Assembly (NCBI RefSeq): GCF_045679545.1
Contig: NZ_CP166195.1
Coordinates: forward strand, 1,054,001 to 1,118,000
From: Enterovibrio sp045679545
Lineage (GTDB): Bacteria > Pseudomonadota > Gammaproteobacteria > Enterobacterales > Vibrionaceae
DNA length: 64,000 bases
Direction of reading: 5' to 3'
Part shown: one piece after another, positions 9,435 to 17,679 of the stretch
Numbering within the stretch: position 1 is the first letter of the stretch
Layout: every line of letters starts with the position of its first letter
Notes under the pieces: model-generated
The model's input: only the letters and a program-made list of their open reading frames with translations
Database searches by the model: none
Told to the model about the DNA's origin: nothing
Program-made: the position numbers and the translations under genes

Positions 9435-9470
9435 GTGCGGTGTGACCGATCCAGTGCGGTGTGACCGATC
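9435..9470. repeat. 17-bp direct repeat, two copies
   Basis: GTGCGGTGTGACCGATC occurs at 9435-9451 and again at 9454-9470, two bases apart, just upstream of the SMR gene. It could be a duplication by slippage or a tandem protein-binding site. Confidence 0.85.
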
Positions 9471-9533
9471 TGGCGGGGTTTGAAATATCCCGCGCATTTT
9501 TCGAAAGGATGCGTACTCATTGAGGAGAAACGT

Positions 9534-9884
9534 ATGTTGAAAATTCTCTATACATTGCCGCCTTTTGTATCACTGGCTGTCGCTATTTTATTTGAAATTA
9601 TGGCCACGTCCATGATGCCAAAAACACAGTCATTTACACAGCCAATCACCACCGCTGTCGTTTTGTCTTGTTATGCGGTGTCGTTCTATTTACTTTCAAT
9701 CACCGTAAAAACCATGCCTTTGGGAATCGCCTACGCCATTTGGAGCGCGGCGGGTATTGTTTTAGTGTCATTGGTTGCGTGGCTTTGGCATGGTCAGCAC
9801 CTCGATCTTGGCGCAGTGCTGGGCATGGCATTGATTGTTGCGGGTGTGATTGTCATTAATCTCTTTTCAAATGTGATGCAATAA
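9534..9884 (+). CDS. SMR-family multidrug/cation efflux protein (EmrE-like)
   Basis: 116 residues with four membrane helices, the standard size of small multidrug resistance proteins. The essential membrane glutamate is E21 in AILFEIMATSMM, and the family motif GIAYAIWSAAGIV (about residues 64-76) matches EmrE-type drug/proton antiporters more than the guanidinium exporters. The protein functions as a dimer in the inner membrane. The ATG at 9534 has a GAGGAG site six bases upstream; an upstream in-frame extension is less likely. The gene stands alone. The N terminus is somewhat longer than in EmrE. Substrate cannot be read from sequence. Confidence 0.88.
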   Translation: MLKILYTLPPFVSLAVAILFEIMATSMMPKTQSFTQPITTAVVLSCYAVSFYLLSITVKTMPLGIAYAIWSAAGIVLVSLVAWLWHGQHLDLGAVLGMALIVAGVIVINLFSNVMQ

Positions 9885-9949
9885 AGCGATCACGTCGCAT
9901 AGCACACACTGTTGTGCGGACGTTAGTTGGGTTGATGCGCGTTTAAAAG

Positions 9950-10900
9950 CTAGGGTTTGGCTTTGGTTGCAAAGCTTCGCGCAATGCCGAGCAGCTCAGT
10001 AAAATCGAAATCGCCTTCTGCATCTACCCAAGAAACGCCGACATTATAATCCAGGGTATAAGGGAGCTTCTTTTCGACCGCATATCTATCAACCCTTTCT
10101 TTAAAGCGATCCAAGATATCTTGAGTATTGGCTATCGGTGTGTTGGTGAGAAGCACTGCAAATTTGTCGCTTTCCAAACGCGCCAGCACATCAGAGTCAC
10201 GAAACCCGAACGTCAATAATTCCGCGAAGAACATTAATGCGTTGTCGCCCTCTCGGTTGCCTTGCGATCGGTTAATTTTCTTCAGCCCTCTGACATCAAA
10301 ATAAGCCAATGAAGCTGGTGCGTTAAGACGTTCGCACATGTTTAGACTGTTTTGTGACAACACCTGAAAACCATGTGCATTGAGGAGACCAGTGAGTTGA
10401 TCCTGCGTGGTGAGTTGAATGGCGCGCAGCTCGCTTTGCACCAAATCTGCAATGTCCTTAAAACATGCAATGTCATAGTCGTCAAAGCCTCTTGGCTCGT
10501 CATCCATGATACTGAGTGTGCCCAATATTGTGCCATTGGCGTGTTTGATGGGGTAACCCGCATAAAACTGAACATTTGGCTCTGCGGTCACTAATGGATT
10601 ACCACAAAAGCGAGGATCGGTTGATGCATTGTTCACGACCAAAGGCTCAGAACTCAAAATAGTATGTGCGCAGAAAGAAATATCACGAGGGATTTCTTGG
10701 TTAAGAGGGCCGATACATGATTTCACCCATTGCCTGTTGGCGTCGATAAAGCTAATGGCCGCGACCTTGGTTGCAAACATCTGCTTAGCAAGCCGAGAAA
10801 GCCTGTCAAATCGCTCTTCAGCGCTGGTGTCGAGAATATTGAGGTTCTCTAACGATTGAAGTCTCAAAGTTTCATCAGCGGGCAGCGCGGCCTTTTTCAT
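9950..10900 (-). CDS. GAF-domain protein with degenerate GGDEF domain
   Basis: About 316 residues, soluble. Residues 20-160 form a GAF domain of the type starting with LENLNILDTSAEERFDRLSRLA and containing CIGP and SFCAHTI, common in GAF-GGDEF proteins. The C-terminal half starts with DQLTGLLNAHGFQVL and is GGDEF-like, but the catalytic loop is ESDKFAVLL instead of GGDEF, so it probably makes no c-di-GMP. An upstream TTG would add two residues; the ATG at 10900 has GGA at a better distance and is preferred. It is a single gene next to a chemoreceptor on the same strand. It may work as a sensor or binding partner. Confidence 0.82.
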   Translation of the reverse strand: MKKAALPADETLRLQSLENLNILDTSAEERFDRLSRLAKQMFATKVAAISFIDANRQWVKSCIGPLNQEIPRDISFCAHTILSSEPLVVNNASTDPRFCGNPLVTAEPNVQFYAGYPIKHANGTILGTLSIMDDEPRGFDDYDIACFKDIADLVQSELRAIQLTTQDQLTGLLNAHGFQVLSQNSLNMCERLNAPASLAYFDVRGLKKINRSQGNREGDNALMFFAELLTFGFRDSDVLARLESDKFAVLLTNTPIANTQDILDRFKERVDRYAVEKKLPYTLDYNVGVSWVDAEGDFDFTELLGIARSFATKAKP

Positions 10901-11018
10901 AAGCAATCCAATGCAATGGCGTTTCCATTACTATAGTCGATGGGGATACCTTTGCATCGGATTGCTAACCTCGTTCGCCAAATGGTTCAAAAGAGATGCG
11001 AGGATGTGTTTTCGTGGC

Positions 11019-12992
11019 TTACGCGCTCGCCCACTGGTTTTGTGCCATGTTGATTTCCCTGTCCGATCTTGGTGCGCTAGGGGTTTCTGAATGAGATCGT
11101 TCCCGCTCACCAGTGAATGTGCCTACCAATCGATCGAGTTCATTGGCTAACTGCTCAATAGCGCTGGCTGAGTGGTTGGATTTCTGCGCTGCGGAAGCAG
11201 TTTGCCCAGCAAGCTCAGCAATCACCACAATGTTGCGGTCAACGCTGTCGGTGACCATGGTTTGCTCTTCAGATGCCGTAGCAATCTGCATGTTTTGACC
11301 TGCAATGTCTTCAATTTGATCGACCATGGCACTCATGACTGCGGCACCTTCTCGCGCCTGATTCACGCTTATCGTGGCCATTTCGCTGCTCTCACTCATC
11401 ACGTCCACGCTATGGCGGATCCCCGATTGGATCTGTTCGATTATCTTGGTGATCTCATCGGTTGAATGGTGTGTTTTCATCGCCAGTTCGCGCACTTGGT
11501 CGGCAACCACGGCAAAGCCTCTGCCTTGTTCACCGGCTCGTGCTGCTTCAATCGCAGCGTTCAGCGCGAGCAGATTGGTTTGCTCAGTGATAGAACGAAT
11601 AACATCAATCACGGAACCAATTTCTTCGCTGTCTGCATTGAGTCTTTGCATGTTTTCACTCGCGCTGAGCATGCTTGCAGACAGTTCCGTGGCTTTTACC
11701 GACGTTTCTGTGTTCACATCTCGTCCTGTTTGCGCGGAGGTTTGTAACTCTCTGGCGACACTTGCCGCGCGTGCCACACTTTGTGCAATTTCACGGCTGG
11801 TGGCGGTCATTTCAGTCATGGCTGTGGAAACCGAGTCGGATTCGGCACGTTGCTTCTCTGCGTTTTCAGCCGTCGCTCCCGCCATGACTAGGCTGTGTCG
11901 CGCATTGGTCGTTAATTCAGACGAGATATCAGCGATTTTCTCCATGGTGTGCTGGAGGTTAGCAATGAAGCGATTGAAGTGTGTCGCCAGTTGCGAGAGC
12001 TCATCGTCACCGGGTAATTGCATACGCACATCCAGTGAACTGTTGCCTCTGGCAATGTTGCCCATCAGTTGATTAGCGACTGAAATCTTTTGAGTGACAT
12101 GGCGGATAATAAACGCTAAAGCAAGGCAAACAATGACCGCCAATGTGCCACCGATAAGCGTTAGACGCGTCGTGACCTGATGTTCTCGCTGATCGATCGC
12201 GCTGACTAAGTTTTCGCTGAGGGATTTCATCTGTGCTTCTGTTTCTCTCACCGATGCTCTCAGGCTACCGTGTAACCCTTCTTGTGGGCTCAAACCAATA
12301 TCTTGCAGGCTGGACGCCAGTGAATTAAAGGCTTTGTGATAATCCCCTAAAGAGGTTTCCATCAAAAGGCGATGACTTGATGGAATTTCACTGCTGGCAA
12401 TTACTAGCCCAACGTTACTCATCTGCGCATTAAACTCGTCGACATATTTCACGTCAGAGCGAAGCAGAAAATCTTTCTCATGACGACGGAGCATAAGCAG
12501 CATCTTGTAGATGGTGTCATCTTGGATTCGCTGAATGGCTTGCTCTACGCGGTGAGAAGCGGTTCGTGCTATGCCTTGTAACCCTGTGTCATACTCAACG
12601 CCCACATTGACTCGTTGGACAACGAGAGAGCTAAAATCCTGCTGATAAGTATCGAGCTTGAGCAGCATGTCGGTTATTGCTTCGCGACCGGACATATTAA
12701 GCGAAGACAATTTGCTTAATGCGCTAGAAAGTTTTCCTCTGATTGCGTTGTATTCATCATCAAACTTGTCTTTGTATTTCACGTCATTTCTGGCCATGAA
12801 ATCTTTTTCGTGTCGACGGAGCATTAAGACGGAAGTCTGGCTTTTTAGAATATCAACGGATGCACTATCTAGCGTCCCAAGCTCTTTGAATGACGACTGA
12901 AAAGTGACCGCGAAGACAATAACGGACGCCAAAATTAACAGGACAATACTGCTTAGTTGTCCCTTGATGGTGCGAGGAAGTGGCTTACGCAT
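11019..12992 (-). CDS. Methyl-accepting chemotaxis protein with HBM sensor domain
   Basis: 657 residues. An N-terminal membrane helix (about 12-32) and a second one (about 275-297) enclose a helical periplasmic domain. That domain has two copies of the LRRHEKDF motif, at 58-65 and 168-175, each followed by DVKY and a helix: the signature of the helical bimodular (HBM) sensor, which in studied members binds small organic acids. HAMP follows the second helix, then the signalling coiled coil with the conserved tip EQTNLLALNAAIEAARAGEQ. No C-terminal NWETF-type CheR tether is visible. It signals to CheA/CheW at the cell pole. The ligand is unknown. Confidence 0.92.
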   Translation of the reverse strand: MRKPLPRTIKGQLSSIVLLILASVIVFAVTFQSSFKELGTLDSASVDILKSQTSVLMLRRHEKDFMARNDVKYKDKFDDEYNAIRGKLSSALSKLSSLNMSGREAITDMLLKLDTYQQDFSSLVVQRVNVGVEYDTGLQGIARTASHRVEQAIQRIQDDTIYKMLLMLRRHEKDFLLRSDVKYVDEFNAQMSNVGLVIASSEIPSSHRLLMETSLGDYHKAFNSLASSLQDIGLSPQEGLHGSLRASVRETEAQMKSLSENLVSAIDQREHQVTTRLTLIGGTLAVIVCLALAFIIRHVTQKISVANQLMGNIARGNSSLDVRMQLPGDDELSQLATHFNRFIANLQHTMEKIADISSELTTNARHSLVMAGATAENAEKQRAESDSVSTAMTEMTATSREIAQSVARAASVARELQTSAQTGRDVNTETSVKATELSASMLSASENMQRLNADSEEIGSVIDVIRSITEQTNLLALNAAIEAARAGEQGRGFAVVADQVRELAMKTHHSTDEITKIIEQIQSGIRHSVDVMSESSEMATISVNQAREGAAVMSAMVDQIEDIAGQNMQIATASEEQTMVTDSVDRNIVVIAELAGQTASAAQKSNHSASAIEQLANELDRLVGTFTGERERSHSETPSAPRSDREINMAQNQWASA

Positions 12993-13322
12993 GTTCTCTC
13001 CTGTTTTATTGTAACTGGCGCTTTTACTGCATCGACTGCCGCATGAAATATGATTGCCTGTACATTTCCTGTCTTAAATATAGGACAGCATTTGTATGCG
13101 TCACATAAATTGTTGCAAAAATATGACAGCCAAATGTTTTACGTGATGTCGTCCAGCTAGTGTGAGCAAAGAGTGAGGCAATAGGAGGAGATCGAAAGTG
13201 AACAAATGTTCGACTTTTAACGTATTGGCACTTCGTGTATTGGCAACTATGTTTATAGAAAGAAGTGAATAAAAAGAAGAATTTGTATTCAGATACAATT
13301 CCACAATCATAGAGAGGTCACC
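12993..13322. promoter_or_regulatory. Divergent intergenic region between the chemoreceptor and a small secreted protein
   Basis: About 330 bases with promoters for two divergent genes. An inverted repeat CTGTC-N10-GACAG lies at 13069-13088 on the chemoreceptor side and is a possible operator. I tested the TTGGCA stretches near 13225-13250 for a sigma-54 pattern and the spacing does not fit. No gene seen. Confidence 0.4.
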
Positions 13323-13637
13323 ATGAAGAAAGTACTAATTGCCATGAGTATGATTGCTGCTTCATCGACAGCTTTCGCGGGAACGACGAACGATGCAGTG
13401 GATATGCGTGTTGTCACTGTTGGGCAGGGCGCTTGGGTTCAGGTGCTACAAAATGGTACGCCAGTTGAAGGCGCGACGATCACGTTGTCGGGTTCGTTGG
13501 GAGAATATGTCACGCCAGAAAATGGCATGGTGTTTGTCATGACAGAATCGCCTTTTACACGTACCGGTGTGTTTACTGCCATGCTAGAAAATGGTGATGA
13601 GGTTCAGCGATCTATTGTCATCCCGCGCGACCACTGA
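13323..13637 (+). CDS. Small secreted protein, unknown function
   Basis: 104 residues with a clear signal peptide (MKKVLIAMSMIAASSTAFAG, cleavage after AFA). The mature 85 residues look like a beta-sandwich of the carboxypeptidase-regulatory/Ig-like type: the pattern VLQNGTPVEGATITLSG followed by FTRTGVFTAMLENGDEVQRSIVI is typical of such domains. It has no cysteines and no lipobox, so it should be free in the periplasm or outside. The ribosome-binding site AGAGAGG lies five bases before the ATG. It is monocistronic and ends at a shared terminator. Function is not known. Confidence 0.75.
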   Translation: MKKVLIAMSMIAASSTAFAGTTNDAVDMRVVTVGQGAWVQVLQNGTPVEGATITLSGSLGEYVTPENGMVFVMTESPFTRTGVFTAMLENGDEVQRSIVIPRDH

Positions 13638-13676
13638 TTAGCGAACCTGCGTGTCAATAACAGAAATACACGTTTG

Positions 13677-13706
13677 AAATCCTGCTTTATGCAGGATTTT
13701 TATTTT
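13677..13706. terminator. Bidirectional rho-independent terminator
   Basis: AAATCCTGC at 13677-13685 pairs perfectly with GCAGGATTT at 13691-13699 around a 5-base loop, with T-rich sequence after it. It serves both the small secreted protein (plus) and the lipoprotein gene (minus). Confidence 0.9.
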
Positions 13707-13707
13707 G

Positions 13708-14001
13708 TTAGTAGAACGATTTGTTGGCCACGTAACATTGCTCATAGCCATCATTCCAACCTTCAGCGTATCTATCTTCTTTGAACATACGTTCAGGATC
13801 TTTGCGAAAGCCATCTTTAATGGTTTTTGCAGCAGTCACTTTGCTATGACACCCATCGTCATAGCCTTCTAAATAGGGGGTTGCGAAACCCAAATCGGCG
13901 AGCTTGTCATGACGTGTGGAAGAGCATGCGCTTAGCGCGAACGTCATCGTTATCAAGCTGACTAGCCATGCTATTTTCTTTGCTCTGTAGCCGACGGTCA
14001 T
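13708..14001 (-). CDS. Small lipoprotein, unknown function
   Basis: 97 residues from the ATG at 14001, chosen because GAGG lies nine bases upstream; an ATG nine bases earlier overlaps that site. The signal ends in the lipobox LSAC (FALSACSSTRHD), so the protein should be lipidated. The mature part has a short duplicated pattern, GYDDGC near the middle and GWNDGYEQC near the end, which suggests a conserved Cys pair and glycine-aspartate turns. I do not recognise the family. The gene converges on the small secreted protein and shares its terminator. Confidence 0.7.
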   Translation of the reverse strand: MTVGYRAKKIAWLVSLITMTFALSACSSTRHDKLADLGFATPYLEGYDDGCHSKVTAAKTIKDGFRKDPERMFKEDRYAEGWNDGYEQCYVANKSFY

Positions 14002-14240
14002 GCCAAACATCCTCTACTCAAACGCACTAAAATGCGCAGACATTATGCTTATTGATACATAGCAACAGATTACATTTTCATGGCTCACGAAGTCTGTCTC
14101 AAAAATAACTTGATGTGTAAAGTCTCCTTTTCGGTACAAATTAGTCTCGGCCCTTTGGAATCAAATATTGGGGTTAGCGGTCTATTCTTAGGCGCGTATT
14201 GATGTACTTTGAAGACAAAGCAGAACAGGAAAAAGGATTG

Positions 14241-15065
14241 ATGAAGAGAAGGGGGTTGGCGCGGATTGGCTTGATAGTGTGTGGGTTGATGATAAGTTGC
14301 GGGTTGATGATAGTTTGCGGGTCGATTTATGCTGAAACAAAGGGCGTGCAGGAAGACAGTGCGCCCAATGGAATGTTAGACAATACTCGCGTACCCCAAA
14401 AAACGGCCGGTAACCCTCTATCAAGCTATCGCGTGATATTTATTCACGGCTCGCCAGGCAGCAAAGAAGCCTATGACGACTATCTTAATCATCCAGCCTT
14501 ACAGCAAGTCGATCTCGTTTCAATAGATAGGCCAGGCTTTGGTCAGTCCTCAATGCCTGTCGAGACCAGTCTTAAAAAGCAAGCCGAAGCCTTGTTGCCT
14601 TTGCTCAAAGAGAATAAAAACACCCTGCTTGTCGGGCATTCTTTGGGAGGGCCAATAGCGCTGCAATTAGCGTTGCTAGCACCAGAACATGTTGATAGCT
14701 TGCTGCTGATTGCATCTGCGTTTGATCCTAAGCTAGAAGCGCCAAAGTGGTACAACTATATGGCTGATACCTTGTTGGCAAAGTGGGTGATTCCCGACGA
14801 TATGTTGCGCTCAAATGCCGAAATGATGGTGTTGGAGAATGAACTGGAAAAGCTCGCCGCGCAGAACTGGGGATCGTTGACCATGCCTATCGTTTTGGTT
14901 CATGGGAAGGATGACGATCTGGCTGATCCTGGTAATTCCTATTTTGCTAAACAACGTTTACCGAATGCCAAATTGAAAATGCTTAACAACGAAGGGCATT
15001 TTGTGTTGTGGCAAAATGTCCCATTATTAGTGAATGAAATCAAAGCGATGATTGATCTGCCTTGA
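14241..15065 (+). CDS. Exported alpha/beta-hydrolase
   Basis: About 274 residues from the ATG at 14241, preferred because a signal sequence starts there and AGGA lies just upstream; earlier starts at 14199 (TTG) and 14202 exist. After the signal, the fold is a standard alpha/beta-hydrolase: oxyanion segment FIHGSPGSKEAY, nucleophile Ser in GHSLGG, acid Asp in VHGKDDDLADP and His in NEGHFVLW. All three catalytic residues are present. The substrate (ester, lactone or other) cannot be predicted. The hydrophobic core of the signal is built from an 18-base tandem repeat (GLMISC, GLMIVC). Confidence 0.82.
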   Translation: MKRRGLARIGLIVCGLMISCGLMIVCGSIYAETKGVQEDSAPNGMLDNTRVPQKTAGNPLSSYRVIFIHGSPGSKEAYDDYLNHPALQQVDLVSIDRPGFGQSSMPVETSLKKQAEALLPLLKENKNTLLVGHSLGGPIALQLALLAPEHVDSLLLIASAFDPKLEAPKWYNYMADTLLAKWVIPDDMLRSNAEMMVLENELEKLAAQNWGSLTMPIVLVHGKDDDLADPGNSYFAKQRLPNAKLKMLNNEGHFVLWQNVPLLVNEIKAMIDLP

Positions 15066-15201
15066 GTCGTTGGCATGAAAATAGAGCAAAGTTTGTGTGG
15101 CGAGAGTGTAAATATCTGTAAAGCACCCTTGAAAAGTGAGCGTGAGAGGCGCATTTTATCTGTTCAGAAGCCAACACGATTTTAATCCACGGGGAATTTA
15201 C

Positions 15202-15471
15202 ATGAGACAAATCCTGATCGGTGTGGTTACGCTTATTTTGGGCTTCTTTACATTAATGTTTGCTGCGGTGTTTGGCTTAATCGTTTCTATTAGTGCATTG
15301 ATTGCCAAACCCTTCATCATGAAAAAGCTACGCAAGGCTCAAGCAGAGCAAGCGAATTTGTATCGGCAACAACATGAACAGCCTATTGAGCAAACGCCGT
15401 TTGGCCCTAAACAGAGGCATCAAGGACAAACCATTGATGGTGACTATCAAGACGTCACTAACAAGCGGTAG
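15202..15471 (+). CDS. Small membrane-anchored protein, unknown function
   Basis: 89 residues from the ATG at 15202, which has GGGGA six bases upstream; the longer frame from 15136 lacks such a site. One long hydrophobic segment (residues 3-36) is followed by a basic, glutamine-rich cytoplasmic-type tail (KKLRKAQAEQANLYRQQHEQ) ending in TIDGDYQDVTNKR. It probably sits in the inner membrane with the tail in the cytoplasm. I do not recognise the family. A strong terminator follows. Confidence 0.65.
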   Translation: MRQILIGVVTLILGFFTLMFAAVFGLIVSISALIAKPFIMKKLRKAQAEQANLYRQQHEQPIEQTPFGPKQRHQGQTIDGDYQDVTNKR

Positions 15472-15500
15472 TGCAACGCATAAGAATACTGAAGAACACC

Positions 15501-15530
15501 AAAAAAAGCCGCTATTGAGCGGCGTTTTTT
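15501..15530. terminator. Bidirectional rho-independent terminator
   Basis: GCCGCT at 15508-15513 pairs with AGCGGC at 15518-15523 around a 4-base loop, between an A-run and a T-run. It serves the small membrane protein (plus) and the solute-binding gene (minus). Confidence 0.88.
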
Positions 15531-15540
15531 GATCATGTAT

Positions 15541-16335
15541 TTATGGTTTCTGAAAAGGAAAATAGTCCCATTCATATTCGTCGAACATTGCTTGCAGCTC
15601 ACCGGACTTTAATAGAGCTTCGAATCGCTGATCATAGATCATCCTCAGTTTTTCTCCCTCTGAGGAATTCACAAACGCGGGATAGAGCTTGAGATCAATG
15701 AGGTTTGAAACAGCAAATGCACTTCGGTCAATGTAGCCTTCTTCAAATTCCTCTTCGATTTCAGCACGGGCGTCAATCAGTGCATCAAGTCTGTCTGAAT
15801 ACACCATGGTTAGTCCCTGGCGGCGTGATTTCACTTCCTTCACTATCAGTTTTGTCTTGATGTAATCGTTATAATCGTATCCCTTTATCCACCCGACTGT
15901 TTTACCTTCTAGGGATTCTTCACCTGACCATGTTGAGATAACTGACGCCTTGTAAACTGCCACGACTTGCTCGGCATCAAAATGCCAATAGGGATAAAGC
16001 ACGTTTTCTTGTTCATCGATATAAGAACCAAGAAATGCATGCATCTTTTGGGTTTGAACCAAATAAATACTGCGAGAGTAGGTCGTCGTTAGGGTTTTCA
16101 CCTTGTATCCCAAGGGTTCAAATACCTTGCGCATAATGTCGAAGTAAAGACCCGTTCCATTTTTTTCGGTTGCGTCTTCCCATGCTTCGCTGACTATCAC
16201 GATTTCTTTTTCGGTATGATTCTCCGCGAGCGCTAGGGTTGAGAGAGCGAGCGCAAGTAGACAAAAAACTCGCGTTGAAAATTTTGATAACCCGAATATA
16301 AATTTAGAAAATTGTGCAGTACGCAACATGACCAT
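15541..16335 (-). CDS. Periplasmic family-3 solute-binding protein
   Basis: 264 residues with a signal peptide (residues 1-37, ending ALALSTLALAEN). The mature part has the family-3 solute-binding pattern: IVIVSEAWEDAT at the start, GTGLYFDIMRKVFEPLGYKVK, then LEGKTVGWIKGYDYNDYI at the lobe boundary. It lacks permease and ATPase neighbours, so it may be an orphan binding protein or a sensor partner rather than part of a complete amino-acid ABC importer. The ligand is unknown. Either ATG, at 16335 or 16329, could be the start; both have GGAG upstream. Confidence 0.8.
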   Translation of the reverse strand: MVMLRTAQFSKFIFGLSKFSTRVFCLLALALSTLALAENHTEKEIVIVSEAWEDATEKNGTGLYFDIMRKVFEPLGYKVKTLTTTYSRSIYLVQTQKMHAFLGSYIDEQENVLYPYWHFDAEQVVAVYKASVISTWSGEESLEGKTVGWIKGYDYNDYIKTKLIVKEVKSRRQGLTMVYSDRLDALIDARAEIEEEFEEGYIDRSAFAVSNLIDLKLYPAFVNSSEGEKLRMIYDQRFEALLKSGELQAMFDEYEWDYFPFQKP

Positions 16336-16453
16336 CGCTCTCCAACTTGGTGTTTTAAGGCTGTCTTCATAATGAGACTCTATTTAAACCTATGCCAAGT
16401 AGAGGAGCGTCGCGAGGAAATTGCGGGTTGTTTTTTTCTTGCGTGATGTGTGA

Positions 16454-17512
16454 TTAACGGCGCAAGCCAATGGTGACGCTGATAATCGCGTGATCACTGC
16501 TGTAAGCATCTTGATCAAACTTGGGGTTGATAAGATGCCTGTCTTCACAATGAAAGTCGCCAACTTCTGCAAGACTGGCGGGATCGCTGCTGTTGAATTC
16601 ATTGGAAAGCAAAATGTAATCAAGCACTGAGCCTTTAGCATGAAAGTAATGCGTGCTAGGACGGGCAAGACCCGTTTCACCGGTATTTTTTACAAATAAG
16701 TCCCAGCTATCGTGAAGTTGATAATGCGAGAGTGGGACGTCAGCCATGTCTTCGGTAATAGAGCGCAAACCTGTAACATGAAAGGCACGCAATACGTCTG
16801 AATTCAAATCATCGTTAAAATCGCCCATGACAATTGCAGGGTTGTTGGTGTCGGATCGGCGTTGAATAATCGATGCCATCAATTGGCACACTTCTGAACC
16901 TCGTTGAATTGATGATGCCCAAGAGCCCGCAATTTCTGCTTGCATGGAATCATGGAGTGTCTTGACCGTTTTACCACCGTCCTCACTTTCTTCCATCATA
17001 GGACGTTTTGATTTCAAGTGAACCACGTAGATATCCGTTTGGCCCAGAGAGGGAAGTTCAAGTGTTGCACAAAGCGGCAGACGGCTGTATTCGAAGTCCT
17101 TTGTCATCCCAAGCTTTTCCGACAGCTCGGGATCGGCGTGAAGTGGCAATGCACTTAGTATGGGGTAACGCGAAGCAAGGCAAACTACCGGGCTCTTGTA
17201 TACATAATCGTTGGCTGAATTGATGGGCTCAGGTTCATCAACAACAGAGAAAAAACGATAGCCAAGTGGTTCAAGCAGCGATTTTAGCGCAGAGGCGCTA
17301 AACACTTCCTGAAAGGCGATGATGTCAGGTTGGTAGCTGCCAATGTAACGGTTGAGCCACATACGTTTTTGTCGCCATTGGTCTTCACTGTAGATGTTGC
17401 TGAACTCATAGAATGCACCAGGTGGCTCGATAAAATTAAACAAGTTAATCGTCGCGAGCTTGAGGCCAAAGGCGCTGTGTGCGTATGAGTTTTTGCTATT
17501 AGTCGCGAACAC
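16454..17512 (-). CDS. Endonuclease/exonuclease/phosphatase-family hydrolase
   Basis: 352 residues. Metal-dependent phosphodiesterase fold with LKLATINLFNF at the start, the catalytic glutamate in DIIAFQEVF, DIYVVHLKSKRP, GDFNDDLNSD, and SSDHAIISV at the end, which are the conserved Asn, Glu, Asp-Asn and Asp-His of the family. No signal peptide is evident. The family includes nucleases, lipid phosphatases and sphingomyelinases, so the substrate is open. The start is a GTG at 17512 with GAGA about seven bases upstream; an in-frame stop just upstream rules out a longer protein. Confidence 0.82.
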   Translation of the reverse strand: MFATNSKNSYAHSAFGLKLATINLFNFIEPPGAFYEFSNIYSEDQWRQKRMWLNRYIGSYQPDIIAFQEVFSASALKSLLEPLGYRFFSVVDEPEPINSANDYVYKSPVVCLASRYPILSALPLHADPELSEKLGMTKDFEYSRLPLCATLELPSLGQTDIYVVHLKSKRPMMEESEDGGKTVKTLHDSMQAEIAGSWASSIQRGSEVCQLMASIIQRRSDTNNPAIVMGDFNDDLNSDVLRAFHVTGLRSITEDMADVPLSHYQLHDSWDLFVKNTGETGLARPSTHYFHAKGSVLDYILLSNEFNSSDPASLAEVGDFHCEDRHLINPKFDQDAYSSDHAIISVTIGLRR

Positions 17513-17605
17513 AATATCGTCTCAATATTGAAAATATTTCTTTAGTATAGCGAAGAGTTTGTTGATTATCGGTGAGTCGCCAGGGATTTAAAAGCGTGGG
17601 CAGGA

Positions 17606-17640
17606 AAAAGAAAATGCGCTTCGAGAGGAAGCGCATTGAT
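17606..17640 (-). terminator. Terminator of the proXWV operon
   Basis: AATGCGCTTC at 17613-17622 pairs perfectly with GAAGCGCATT at 17628-17637. On the minus strand it is followed by TTCTTTTTCC, directly downstream of proV. Confidence 0.9.
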
Positions 17641-17679
17641 TCGATGCGTCAGAATGACGGATTTTCTACGTGACCAGAT

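Noticed and set aside
13225..13255. Possible sigma-54 promoter with TTGGCAC and TTGGCA
   Set aside because: The distance between the GG and GC elements does not fit the -24/-12 spacing.
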